From Sulfolobus sp. A20 (GTDB taxonomy: Archaea; Thermoproteota; Thermoprotei_A; Sulfolobales; Sulfolobaceae): a stretch of 64,000 nt of DNA. Where the stretch lies: positions 1,674,001 to 1,738,000 of the forward strand of contig NZ_CP017006.1 of assembly GCF_001719125.1 (NCBI RefSeq), written 5' to 3'. The notes under the pieces are model-generated. The model made no database searches, was not told the DNA's origin, and saw only the letters and a list, made by a program, of their open reading frames with translations. Made by a program: the position numbers and the translations under genes. Shown one piece after another: positions 20,868 to 29,948 of the stretch (position 1 is its first letter; every line of letters begins with the position of its first letter).

Positions 20868-21482
20868 ATGATATTGATATCTGCAATCGGATTTGAGGAA
20901 AAATTTCTCGTAAGATGCTTTCTTAGGAATGGTAAAAATAACATAGATAAGGTTATATTAATTAAACCTGAGGGAGAGGAGAATCCTAAGACTAGGGAAG
21001 CAATAAATAATTTTAAGAAGCTACTAGATGAAGCTTCTATACCCTTAGAAATCTTAGAGGTTAATCAGCTTGACCTAATATCTACAATTGTAAAAATATC
21101 TAAGAAAATATTATCTATAAAAAAGAGAGATTTCTTACTAAACTTGTCAAGTGGCATGAGAATATTAAATTTCGAAATATTGGCTACGTTTTTAATGTTA
21201 GGATATGACGCCAAGGTTGAGATTGAGGCAGAAAACCTAACTGGTGTCGTTACGTTCGAGTTAAAGGAAATAGTAAATGATGAGCTAGACGAAAAGGAAG
21301 TGGAAATCATAAATGCAATAAAAGGTGGTCATAAGAAAGTCAGAGATATAGCAAAGGTAACGAATATACCACTGTCTACGGTATCAAAGAAGATTAATAA
21401 TTTAGCTGAAAAGGGTTATTTAGAAAAAGGAAAGGAGATAAAATTAACCAAGAAAGGAGAAATAATATCACAAGTATACTAG
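20868..21482 (+). CDS. CARF-wHTH regulator (Csa3-like)
   Basis: About 204 residues from the ATG at 20868; a TTG at 20847 is less likely because tttataatt sits about 28 nt before the ATG. The N-terminal 125 residues form a Rossmann-like CARF fold (MILISAIGFEEKFLVRCFLR, then LLNLSSGMRILNFEI). A C-terminal winged helix follows (VRDIAKVTNIPLSTVSKKIN and KGYLEKGKEIKLTKKG). This is the layout of the Csa3 transcription factors that sense cyclic oligoadenylate in Sulfolobus. No CRISPR or cas gene lies in this window. Confidence 0.75.
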   Translation: MILISAIGFEEKFLVRCFLRNGKNNIDKVILIKPEGEENPKTREAINNFKKLLDEASIPLEILEVNQLDLISTIVKISKKILSIKKRDFLLNLSSGMRILNFEILATFLMLGYDAKVEIEAENLTGVVTFELKEIVNDELDEKEVEIINAIKGGHKKVRDIAKVTNIPLSTVSKKINNLAEKGYLEKGKEIKLTKKGEIISQVY

Positions 21483-23023
21483 GAGGGAAAGTTTTCTCCT
21501 ATTACCTTACCGTTTAATTCTATTATAAAGAACACTACTATGTAAGGATATCCACCATAATTTACGTTCAAAACACTATCATTAGTCGGAACCACTATGG
21601 GTAGTCCGTATATATAAAATGAGTTATTCAAAAAGTTCTCAGTGGCATTGAACATCACTGGTAAGGACTGATTAGTAAATGAGAAGTTTAAAAGAAATGG
21701 CGGAGAATATGAGGAAACATTGTATGTTATGTTAAGTATGATAGGCAAATTAGTGAATTCCCCTTCAGATGCGTTATACTCAATATTAAACGAAGATAAG
21801 TTTAACTGGTTAATTGAACTTCCCTTTAAGAGCACTGATACGTTCATATCTAGCCATCCTAGAAATATTTTTGATCCTCCTACTCTCATGAAATTGTCAC
21901 TGCTATAATTATAGTTAATACTATATACATAATAGTAATAATATAGATAGCTATTACCAATTGAATGTATTTTTTCCACGTTATTAATCGTTGGCTTAAC
22001 CCATAATTCACTATAATTTCCTACTATATAATACCCGCTCTGATTAGTTACATTATAAGTGTAAACTGTCATACTTAATGGAACATAACCGCTCTCACTG
22101 ACATTGATATTAATCACATATCCGTCAGGATAATTAACTGGACCATAAGAATAGTAATTGTAAGTTGTATTGTAATAAATATGAAAGCTCCCAACTGGTT
22201 GAGATTCTAGCAGTCCATTCTGATAATAGTTAGCATAAACGGTACCATTCCAACTAGCCTGACCAGCATAAATCAAATAAACCTTATTATCCCTTATATC
22301 GACTGCCTTAATTACAGTAACATTTTCGAAATACTTAACATTAACGGTATAATAATTTACCACAATTCTGGTCGGAGGAGTACCAGTAGGCGGAATTGTA
22401 CTATTAAATAATGGAGGCGTTTTATTGTATATTAACTCTACACTAGTGACATTTTTAGGACCTAACAGATTTGAAGAACTGCTTTTTATAGTCAATATAC
22501 TATCGTTACCTATTTGAAAAACAGTGTAATTTTGGCTCGTTTCTCCAGCTTGTAACGTCTTAGTGGATGGGGGGAATAGGACTAAACTAAAGGTAGAGCC
22601 ACTCTCAGTGACAAATATTATTTGACCTGTGGTAATGTTAGGTCTTATAACTATTGCTTGACCGGGACTTAAAACTACTCCTTGCTTAGTTATAGATCCG
22701 TTAGTGAATATCACTAAACTCTTCACGGGAAACATACGATATAATCCATTGAAGGAATACTCAAATACGTTTGTAATAGTGTAAACTCCTTCCATGTCAA
22801 GTAGATAAACATGAGGTATAAACGATATTGTGTTATTCTTTAATTCCTCAACCACCCAGTAATAACCGACTTTAGCTTTGGAAAGTATTTGGTTATTTTC
22901 TACATTTTGAGAGCTTAAATATTCTCTTTCATTTTGGGCGTTAAAGATGATAACTCCAGTGACAACTGAAAATAAAATGATAACAACTATTGCTAAAGCA
23001 ATTAATCCAAGAGTATCCTGCAT
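21479..23023 (-). CDS. Large exported Tyr/Asn-rich protein, pilus-locus associated
   Basis: The 514-residue protein has one N-terminal hydrophobic helix (LGLIALAIVVIILFSVVTGV) followed by a long extracellular beta-rich domain with many Asn-x-Ser/Thr sites and Tyr. The N-terminus lacks the charged residue and Gly of a canonical class III signal peptide, although the helix is pilin-like. It lies 53 nt downstream of the TadC-like gene in the same orientation and shares a 4-nt stop overlap with the CARF gene. It is probably a large surface subunit or adhesin of the locus; function is unproven. Confidence 0.6.
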   Translation of the reverse strand: MQDTLGLIALAIVVIILFSVVTGVIIFNAQNEREYLSSQNVENNQILSKAKVGYYWVVEELKNNTISFIPHVYLLDMEGVYTITNVFEYSFNGLYRMFPVKSLVIFTNGSITKQGVVLSPGQAIVIRPNITTGQIIFVTESGSTFSLVLFPPSTKTLQAGETSQNYTVFQIGNDSILTIKSSSSNLLGPKNVTSVELIYNKTPPLFNSTIPPTGTPPTRIVVNYYTVNVKYFENVTVIKAVDIRDNKVYLIYAGQASWNGTVYANYYQNGLLESQPVGSFHIYYNTTYNYYSYGPVNYPDGYVININVSESGYVPLSMTVYTYNVTNQSGYYIVGNYSELWVKPTINNVEKIHSIGNSYLYYYYYVYSINYNYSSDNFMRVGGSKIFLGWLDMNVSVLLKGSSINQLNLSSFNIEYNASEGEFTNLPIILNITYNVSSYSPPFLLNFSFTNQSLPVMFNATENFLNNSFYIYGLPIVVPTNDSVLNVNYGGYPYIVVFFIIELNGKVIGENFPS

Positions 23024-23076
23024 CTATGATAAAAATATACATTAAGAGAGTATAAATATTATTATTTTTCTTTCAA

Positions 23077-25056
23077 CTATATAGAAAATAGTTTTAGTAT
23101 TATAGGCTCTAACACGTTAAAGAAGTGGACGGAAAGTAAGGCTATTGCTAAAGTTATAGTTGGTAATATCATGTACTTCACAGTTCCGTATAACGCCTTA
23201 GTAACCAATAATCCTATCGTAAATGAAGACATGAATATGAAAGAGAACATCTCTAGTAAGTTAATTGGAGATAATATTACTTGACTAATTATGTTAGGAA
23301 ATTGTATACCGAAAGTACCGGGAACATCAAATAAGGTAAAAGAACCCATAATCACTACTGAAATTAATATTGTAGCGATTAGAAGTATGGGTGTTAAAAC
23401 TCCTAAAACTTGATACGCTCTCATTCTTGAAAATGCCTCCCTCTTAGATTCGATAAAGTTCTGGGTAAACTCAGTTAAGTACTCTAAAAGATCAGGTCTA
23501 ACGGCTCCACTCTCTATTAGTATTTGAACTGTAGATAAGGCAAACTTTCCTAGCCAACTACGTGTTGTAATTTTAGCTCTAGTTAAAGGTATTCCCATGT
23601 TGTTTTGCCTTACAAGTTCATTTAAAACCCTATTAAACTCAGCCCTATATCTCTTCTCTTCTGCTAAAGTTCTTATAGCCCTAACCATATCATAACCTAT
23701 CTTCCTAAACTCAGTAACATCACGCAAAAATTGGGGAAGTGAGGCTTCTACATCACTTATCTCCTTAACTTGTTTATATGAGAATATTGTAAATAATAAG
23801 CTAAAAGTAAATAAACTTAATCCAATTGTGTAGAAAATCTTTCCTATAAATACTTCTACAATACCACCTATTACGAATGATGCTAAGAACGCTATGAGAA
23901 CTTGAATAATACTTAACCTTATATCGTCCATATACCTAGGTCTGTTAGCAGTCGTTATAGCGTAAAGAATTGTGCCAAACAGTATGGGTATTACGAGTAG
24001 AAACACTATTACAGCACCGTTCGTGAAAAAGGCTAAGGCTATAAGAAACATCGGAAAAATTAGGAATAATATCACTATTAATTCACCAAGAAAGGCTGTC
24101 CTTTCTGAATAAACTCTCCACCTAAATTGTAACCAATTTAAAAACTCTCTAGCTTTTTGAAAAAGATAAGCCTCAATCTCACCTCCACTTCTGATTATTG
24201 AAGTATATCCAGCTAAAAACCACGAATAGTCCCTGTTTAGCGTTATTCTAGCTCTGTGCTCTAAAGCGTCTAAAGGAGATTTCCCAAAGAAATCTATATC
24301 CCTTAAGATTAGTAATGCTTCCTTCCTTATGGCTTTAAACAATGGAAACTCTACGACTTTCTTCATGGCTTCATAAATGTTACTCCCCCCAGCTGAAATT
24401 ATTGTGATTAGAACAACAAAAAATGGTAGTTCATCTTGTAGATTATCTCTCATCTCTCTTGCTCTGCTTTTGTAAGCCTGGTCTGGATAAAGTAGAAAAA
24501 TTATAGGGACTAGGAGAAGTACGAAAGGAATAGGAGAGAGTAAGGCTAATGCCAAGGCAATTGATAACGGGATAACAATTAGTAATGATATTAGAAAGTA
24601 AGCTGTAAAGCTAATTCCTATTTGCAGTGGGCTCTTTAAATCTGCACTAGCGTTAACATATCTCTCAATTCTACGCCTTATCCAATACGCTAGATTACTT
24701 AATCTACTACTAGTTATTATTCTAGATTGAAGTATAGTTGAAATCGGAACTCCAGCTTCATACTCACCTCTAACCCTAGTGTAATTAACAGTAAACGTAA
24801 TAGCTAAGAGTACAATTCCTCCTATGAAAAGCCCTAGTAACGAGGCCTGCAATACCAAAAGAAATCCCAAAGCATCGCCAAGAGCTACTGAAGAGCTTAT
24901 CACAATATATCTAAATAAACTGGAGAAAACGTATAGGAAATGACCCTTAAAAAGAGTTAAGATTAAGTCTAATACTCCAGAAAGTATCACTAAAATTAAA
25001 TCGTATGATACTATATTAGCAAATTTTAATTTTCCCCCTCTATCCAATACTATCAC
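23077..25056 (-). CDS. basF: TadC/GspF-like pilus assembly membrane protein (BasF-type)
   Basis: The 659-residue polytopic protein has about 10 TM helices and two copies of the T2SSF module: about residues 130-370 and 400-640. SILQSRIITSSRLSNLAYWI opens the first, and RDVTEFRKIGYDMVRAIRTL with ALSTVQILIESGAVRPDLLE lies in the second. It forms the membrane platform for the secretion ATPase. It overlaps the ATPase gene by 17 nt. The order with three small pilin-like proteins matches the bas locus of S. solfataricus; the alternative is the Aap or Ups pilus locus. Confidence 0.75.
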   Translation of the reverse strand: MIVLDRGGKLKFANIVSYDLILVILSGVLDLILTLFKGHFLYVFSSLFRYIVISSSVALGDALGFLLVLQASLLGLFIGGIVLLAITFTVNYTRVRGEYEAGVPISTILQSRIITSSRLSNLAYWIRRRIERYVNASADLKSPLQIGISFTAYFLISLLIVIPLSIALALALLSPIPFVLLLVPIIFLLYPDQAYKSRAREMRDNLQDELPFFVVLITIISAGGSNIYEAMKKVVEFPLFKAIRKEALLILRDIDFFGKSPLDALEHRARITLNRDYSWFLAGYTSIIRSGGEIEAYLFQKAREFLNWLQFRWRVYSERTAFLGELIVILFLIFPMFLIALAFFTNGAVIVFLLVIPILFGTILYAITTANRPRYMDDIRLSIIQVLIAFLASFVIGGIVEVFIGKIFYTIGLSLFTFSLLFTIFSYKQVKEISDVEASLPQFLRDVTEFRKIGYDMVRAIRTLAEEKRYRAEFNRVLNELVRQNNMGIPLTRAKITTRSWLGKFALSTVQILIESGAVRPDLLEYLTEFTQNFIESKREAFSRMRAYQVLGVLTPILLIATILISVVIMGSFTLFDVPGTFGIQFPNIISQVILSPINLLEMFSFIFMSSFTIGLLVTKALYGTVKYMILPTITLAIALLSVHFFNVLEPIILKLFSI

Positions 25057-26590
25057 CGTTTACGTAATACCTTACTAAAGCCTTAGCTAACTCATCATAG
25101 TCTGATATACCCTTTTCACCTAATCTCCTCAAAAGTAAGATCCTCCTATCAATTTCTTCATATAATCTTTCCTTAGTCCAACCTAACAATTCTCTCGCCT
25201 TATCTAATTGAACACTATTTAACTCCTCTGGACTATTTGGTATGAAAAAGTCCTTACTATAATCGTACTTAAAGATCTCCTTAAAATCATTACCAACGTT
25301 CTCAACTATCGATACTATTTTCCTATTAGCTTTTTTGTTTCCATGCTCTTCTATTCTCTTTATTGAAGCGACGACTGAGATTAATTGTCTAAACTGTTGT
25401 GAAAGATCTGGACCTAATAACCCACTTATCCTAGTTATTACATCAACATGATTTGAGCCGTGAAAGGTCGTGAGTCCCCCATGACCACTAGCCACAGCTT
25501 GCACTAACCATTCTATTTCTTTACCTCTAACCTCTCCTACGATTATATAGTCTGGTCTATACCTCAGTGAAAGTTTAACTAGATCATAATACGTAATCTC
25601 CCTCCCACTACCATAAGAAGATGGTCTAGTGTAGAACTGAATCCAATACTTATGCGGAAGTTTCAGCTCTGGTGTATCTTCAATTGTTAAGTATTTTGAT
25701 AGAGGGTTGAGGAGCATTAGCAATGAATTTAATGTGGTAGTCTTTCCACTTCCAGTTGGACCTACCAAAAACATAAACAACTTAGCCTCAGCTATTATCC
25801 ATAAATAAACTGCCATTAATTCACTTAACGTATTATACTTGTATATTAGATCAACTATAGTTAAAGGTTTTTCAGGGAACTTTCTTACGTTAAAGGTAGT
25901 TCCTTTACTTATCTCCTCACCGTAACTTACTGCTACTCTATGACCTTCAGGTAACATGAAATCTTGCAAAGGCATAGCTGTACTAACACTTCTCCCGCCT
26001 AAAGACGATAAACGCTCAACTAATCTCCTTACTCTTATCTCGCTATTCAAGATAATGTTAGTCTCAAGTCTAGGCCATTCAGTATGTCTACTGTGGACTA
26101 CCGATACTGGTTTATATGGTGATACTAATTCAATTTCTTCAATATATGGATCACTCATCGGAACTTGCAAAACTGAGTACTTTATCTCCCTTAAAATGTA
26201 ATATAAAAATTTTCCTAAATTGCCCTTAACTTGAGAAATTACCCCTAACTTGGCTGAAATTTTTAAAATCTCCTTTTCCAACTCCTTTACGTTAATTTCC
26301 TTAGAAGAGAAAGCTGTAGTGGGGCTATAAATAAGGCTATCCAATAAAGCCATTAATATCCTATTTTCCCTATCACTCAGGGGAGGTTCATTTACTAAAT
26401 AATATCCTATGCCTTCCCTCTCTGCAATGTAAACATCTACGTTATAAGAAGTTAGAGTATAGTGGTCTAAAACGTTAAATCCATCTAAATTAGTTCGTAG
26501 AGTAATCAAACCCGAATCATCTATTGATTGCAAATAATATGATAGTTCATCAAATTTATTATCTGATTTCTTTTTGCGAATAAGTGCCAT
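25040..26590 (-). CDS. basE: Type IV pilus-type secretion ATPase (BasE-type, GspE family)
   Basis: The 516-residue cytosolic ATPase has the Walker A motif GPTGSGKTTT about two-thirds of the way along, Asp/His boxes (TIEDTPELKLPH), Walker B (YIIVGEVRGKE) and the His box (SGHGGLTTFHGS). It powers assembly of class III signal-peptide proteins. It overlaps the membrane-protein gene by 17 nt and lies 53 nt after the last small pilin-like gene, so one operon is likely. Confidence 0.88.
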   Translation of the reverse strand: MALIRKKKSDNKFDELSYYLQSIDDSGLITLRTNLDGFNVLDHYTLTSYNVDVYIAEREGIGYYLVNEPPLSDRENRILMALLDSLIYSPTTAFSSKEINVKELEKEILKISAKLGVISQVKGNLGKFLYYILREIKYSVLQVPMSDPYIEEIELVSPYKPVSVVHSRHTEWPRLETNIILNSEIRVRRLVERLSSLGGRSVSTAMPLQDFMLPEGHRVAVSYGEEISKGTTFNVRKFPEKPLTIVDLIYKYNTLSELMAVYLWIIAEAKLFMFLVGPTGSGKTTTLNSLLMLLNPLSKYLTIEDTPELKLPHKYWIQFYTRPSSYGSGREITYYDLVKLSLRYRPDYIIVGEVRGKEIEWLVQAVASGHGGLTTFHGSNHVDVITRISGLLGPDLSQQFRQLISVVASIKRIEEHGNKKANRKIVSIVENVGNDFKEIFKYDYSKDFFIPNSPEELNSVQLDKARELLGWTKERLYEEIDRRILLLRRLGEKGISDYDELAKALVRYYVNGDSIG

Positions 26591-26643
26591 ATATTATATT
26601 AAAAAGGACAAATATAAAACCATTAACTTAAAAATGATTATTT

Positions 26644-27072
26644 TTAGCCGTTGTCAGTAACTTCTATAGATGTTGAATAAGTATTTCCATTATTATACTT
26701 CACAGTGACGATTATCACGTAGTTATTTCCGCTTACTGCGTTTTTAACACCTATAACAAATGAATACGTCTGCCCTGGAGAAATATTCAAACTAGAATTA
26801 GCGTAGCTGACTATAGGAGTTGAATTCCCAGGAATATGGACTTGTATAATTATTTCAGTTATATTACTATTTCCTTGATTTAGAATATCCCCAGTAACTA
26901 TACCACCTACCATCTGAACATTATTTATGCTAATGTCACTGCTAACGAAACTGTGCCTTAACAAACCAAAAAAGTAATAACTTATCAGACTTACTGCAGC
27001 TATAGCAATGAGTATTAAAAGAACCGTAACTAATGCGTTCTCTAATCCTTTTCTTTGCCTTTTACTGCTCAT
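26644..27072 (-). CDS. Pilin-like class III signal-peptide protein (BasC-type)
   Basis: The 142-residue protein starts MSSKRQRKGLENALVTVLLI, a basic leader with Gly before the hydrophobic helix, the recognition pattern of the archaeal peptidase PibD. The rest is a beta-rich extracellular domain with NSNITEIIIQVHIPG and Asn-x-Ser/Thr sites. It is one of three small subunits in series, followed by the ATPase. Confidence 0.72.
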   Translation of the reverse strand: MSSKRQRKGLENALVTVLLILIAIAAVSLISYYFFGLLRHSFVSSDISINNVQMVGGIVTGDILNQGNSNITEIIIQVHIPGNSTPIVSYANSSLNISPGQTYSFVIGVKNAVSGNNYVIIVTVKYNNGNTYSTSIEVTDNG

Positions 27073-27111
27073 ATATCATAGTATATTGGCTTTTACTTTT
27101 TACTTTTTCGT

Positions 27112-27489
27112 TTAATTCAATTTAACATAATAACTATTCCCATATGAGGTAACTACTACGTAAGATTGAGCATGCCCGACATGTATTATTATATTCTGAT
27201 TAGGGGAAATGCTAACGTTTTCCGGTTGTATTGTAACATTAGTGGGATTAATCAACAAAATTGCAACAATCTTAGTGACAACAGTACCAGCGTTATATAT
27301 CGAGAGAGAGCCATCTGAGTAGCTTATGAGAAGATTTTCCTTAGCTTGATTTGCCTTTATTTGGGATATAGTGAGGTACTCTTTTTGCAGACTTAGATAT
27401 GAAGCTGTAACGTAAAGCGTCAGGCTAATCGTTAAGAGTAGCAGAAAGAACACAACGATCATGGCTATTACTGAAGCTTGCCCTCTCAT
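27112..27489 (-). CDS. Pilin-like class III signal-peptide protein (BasB-type)
   Basis: The 125-residue protein has the short leader MRGQASVIAMIVVFFLLLL, with Arg-Gly before the helix. A beta-rich domain follows with IYNAGTVVTKIVAILLINPT and PNQNIIIHVGHAQS. It begins 2 nt after the stop of the preceding pilin gene, so the two are translated together. Confidence 0.7.
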   Translation of the reverse strand: MRGQASVIAMIVVFFLLLLTISLTLYVTASYLSLQKEYLTISQIKANQAKENLLISYSDGSLSIYNAGTVVTKIVAILLINPTNVTIQPENVSISPNQNIIIHVGHAQSYVVVTSYGNSYYVKLN

Positions 27490-27490
27490 T

Positions 27491-27937
27491 CTATGCCACC
27501 AATTGAATTAAATTGTCATTTGATGTTCTAATTATGATAGAAGTAACATTAGCATGGACTAAGATCACATAGACTAACTGGGGATAAAGTACATTGATCT
27601 TTGTATTAGTTGAATTATAAATTACATAGCTTAAGTGTGTGGAAGAACTAACTTGTGTTGAATTCAAATAAATTTGAGTGACATTTATTGGGACGTTTCC
27701 AATATTCTCTACAAAGAAATAACTACAACCCCCCTTTTGATAATAATAGACCACTGTCAAAAGCTGACCTATATCTTTATATTGATTACTTAGCTCCTCT
27801 GATAAGCTCAATTGATGGAGACTGACTACATGTAGATAGTAAATAGAAACTATAGCAACAGCAACAAGTGTAATTAAAATCAAAAAAACTACAGTTATAG
27901 CTTCTGATATTCCCTTATTCATTATAATATTATTCAC
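27491..27937 (-). CDS. Pilin-like class III signal-peptide protein (BasA-type), first gene of locus
   Basis: The 148-residue protein has a leader ending NKGISEAITVVFLILITLVA, with Lys-Gly before the hydrophobic helix. Its extracellular domain includes VENIGNVPINVTQIYL. The start is preceded by a TATA-like tttaaatatata about 28 nt upstream (27950-27963), so the transcript is leaderless and this is likely the operon head. Confidence 0.7.
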   Translation of the reverse strand: MNNIIMNKGISEAITVVFLILITLVAVAIVSIYYLHVVSLHQLSLSEELSNQYKDIGQLLTVVYYYQKGGCSYFFVENIGNVPINVTQIYLNSTQVSSSTHLSYVIYNSTNTKINVLYPQLVYVILVHANVTSIIIRTSNDNLIQLVA

Positions 27938-28029
27938 TTAACATTAGAATATATATTTAAAGCGTGGAATTGATAGAACGTAAGTCATTGATATTAAATT
28001 AGAAAAACTTGTTTAGTTTATAAAAATCA

Positions 28030-28773
28030 CTATAAATCTCTGACAAGTAAATAAGATAAGATAGAAGTATAAGGTATTGTAAAGACATTGATTACTGGTA
28101 TTAAACTAAGCAGAGAACCGATGAAGATAACTATTGCTGAGCCTGCGTCTCTATTAAAAGCCTTGATATACCAATCTATAGAACTGGTCAAACTCATAGG
28201 TTTACCTAATACTACTGAAGCTGACATTATGTATAGTAATATACCTACTAGTCCAACTAAGAACCATACTACAGCTGATGATCTGCTTAACCCTCCCAGT
28301 ATTCCTAATAGTATTAAAATACCTACAATAGAATATAAGTGAGATAAAGTAGATCTAGCTCTGGAGAAAGAGTTGCTAGCATTTATTGGTAAGTTATTAC
28401 TCGCATCACTTGCCATATACATAGTAGTGTGAACGACTACAGAGAATAAAATCGCACTTATCAACCCCATAATTATGGCAAATATTACAGCTAAAATTAT
28501 ACTAGCTATAGGCGAAACAAAGAAAATCCCTAAAGTTAATACTGAGAATATAACAGCCAGCACTATCTCCACTATCAGTAAAATAATTGATGGTACTACC
28601 ATTCCAAGATTCTTTGTAAATATATTAAATGCTTCGCTTAACCTATCTCGCTGAGTTGGAGGAGGCAAATTAGGTTGAGGAGAGGAAGTTAGCGGTAAGG
28701 GATAGCCACAGTTAGAGCAAAAATTTGCAGTATCAGGGTTTAAATATCCACATCGAGGACACTGTTTTGCCAT
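28030..28773 (-). CDS. Zinc-ribbon membrane protein
   Basis: The 247-residue protein has an N-terminal zinc ribbon ([20 protein letters not shown], residues 5-24) on the cytosolic side and about five TM helices of the DUF7847/YckC-like glycerophosphoryl-diester membrane type. The middle region ([20 protein letters not shown]) is polar. No enzymatic motif is visible. It stands alone downstream of a candidate C/D sRNA gene. Confidence 0.68.
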   Translation of the reverse strand: MAKQCPRCGYLNPDTANFCSNCGYPLPLTSSPQPNLPPPTQRDRLSEAFNIFTKNLGMVVPSIILLIVEIVLAVIFSVLTLGIFFVSPIASIILAVIFAIIMGLISAILFSVVVHTTMYMASDASNNLPINASNSFSRARSTLSHLYSIVGILILLGILGGLSRSSAVVWFLVGLVGILLYIMSASVVLGKPMSLTSSIDWYIKAFNRDAGSAIVIFIGSLLSLIPVINVFTIPYTSILSYLLVRDL

Positions 28774-28798
28774 TAGTATAGTTACTCAACTAAAGTTT

Positions 28799-28862
28799 AT
28801 CAGTTTTGCGCCCGGTATCTCATCAATCGAGGCGGCGGCACAGCACTATTTCCTCATCTATT
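28799..28862 (-). ncRNA. Candidate C/D box guide sRNA
   Basis: Read on the minus strand from about 28862. An agatgag C-like box is followed by a GC-rich stretch (gtgctgtgccgccgcc), a ctcga D'-like box, an exact tgatga C' box (28825-28820), 16 nt, and an exact ctga D box (28803-28800). It is the only GC-rich non-coding stretch of its length outside transposon remnants. A tttaat TATA-like box (forward 28881-28890) lies about 25 nt upstream. Guides would be the two stretches before D' and D. I could not confirm an rRNA or tRNA target. Confidence 0.5.
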
Positions 28863-28910
28863 TAGCTATCTTGACGATCAAGATTAAAAGCTATCATTAC
28901 TGTTTAAACG

Positions 28911-28919
28911 TTTTTATAC
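28911..28919 (+). promoter_or_regulatory. TATA box of the cobalamin operon
   Basis: The sequence tttttatac is centred about 25 nt before the ATG at 28940, the spacing expected when transcription starts at the start codon. It supports the choice of the shorter cbiX-cbiC start over an upstream in-frame codon at 28871. Confidence 0.5.
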
Positions 28920-28939
28920 TTGTGAAGGGATATATTCGT

Positions 28940-29944
28940 ATGGATAACTTATCCAATACCGCTATCATGCTCGTCGGTCATGGATCTCGCAGAGAAACGT
29001 ATAATGAGGACATAGAAATGATGATAGACTATATAAGAAAGAGAATAAACTTACCAATCTTCTTAACTTACAATGAATTTTCTAAGCCAGACTGGAGAGA
29101 GTTATTGAACGTTATCGTAGAACGCGGATTTAGAAGAGTAATAATTGGTTTAGTGTTCTTAGGGAGAGGAAATCACGTATTTAAAGATATCATGAATTAC
29201 ATTAAAGTAAATAAGTTAAACACTTGGACTAGGACACAGATTAATGATAGTATTATAGAAGTTTACGTAACTGAACCTTTAGCATCGTCTCCCTTAGTAG
29301 CTTTATCTTTATTTTATAGATTATCTAGAGCGATTAACCTCTTTCCGTCATTAGATGACTTTATTGAAGATCCTACAGAAATAGAGGAAGAGAGTATGAA
29401 CAAAATTCTAAAAAGTTTAGTTATAAACGATGAAAGGGAGAAAAGGGTTATAGCTAAGGCCGTATTTGCTTCTGGGAATCCAGAAATTGCAAAATACGTT
29501 AAAGTGAACAACATAGACGCTGGGATTGAAGCGATAAAGTCACAAGTAGAAATCTTAACGGACGTTAAAATGGTCGCTGCAGGTATAAGATGGAATAAAG
29601 TAATTTGCCTAATAGATGATGATGAGGTAAAGAAGTTATCTAAAGATTTAGGAATTACAAGAGCAGCTGCAGCTATGAGACTTGGATTAAGCAAAGAAGA
29701 TGGAAAATTAGTAGTAATAGGGAATGCACCCACAGCCTTAATTGAAGCTATTAGACTAGTGAGAGAAGGAAAAGATATACCATTTATAGTAGCATCTCCA
29801 CCCGGCTTTACTAACGCTGCAGAGGCAAAAGAAGCTCTAGTCAATAGTAATATACCCTCAGTAGTAGTTTCAAATACTTATGGGGGAAGTGGAATAGCGG
29901 TTGCGATAATTAATGAAATAATTAAAATGGCATTAGAGGCGTGA
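28940..29944 (+). CDS. cbiXC: CbiX-CbiC fusion: sirohydrochlorin cobaltochelatase + cobalt-precorrin-8 methylmutase
   Basis: The 334-residue protein fuses two enzymes. Residues 1-125 are a short CbiX: His14 (LVGHGSR) and His79 (GRGNHVFKD) are the metal-insertion ligands that put Co2+ into sirohydrochlorin. Residues about 145-334 are CbiC, which moves the C11 methyl to C12: TRAAAAMRLG, VIGNAPTAL and SPPGFTNAAEAK are typical. The block that normally holds the proposed catalytic His (VIHATGD in family members) reads AVFASGNPE with Phe176. It is the first gene of the operon. Confidence 0.85.
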   Translation: MDNLSNTAIMLVGHGSRRETYNEDIEMMIDYIRKRINLPIFLTYNEFSKPDWRELLNVIVERGFRRVIIGLVFLGRGNHVFKDIMNYIKVNKLNTWTRTQINDSIIEVYVTEPLASSPLVALSLFYRLSRAINLFPSLDDFIEDPTEIEEESMNKILKSLVINDEREKRVIAKAVFASGNPEIAKYVKVNNIDAGIEAIKSQVEILTDVKMVAAGIRWNKVICLIDDDEVKKLSKDLGITRAAAAMRLGLSKEDGKLVVIGNAPTALIEAIRLVREGKDIPFIVASPPGFTNAAEAKEALVNSNIPSVVVSNTYGGSGIAVAIINEIIKMALEA

Positions 29945-29948
29945 AATC

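Noticed and set aside
29314-29844. 176-residue minus-strand frame opposite cbiX-cbiC
   Set aside because: It is antisense to a well-supported gene, has a composition typical of a shadow frame (Ser/Ile/Leu-rich) and no recognisable motif.
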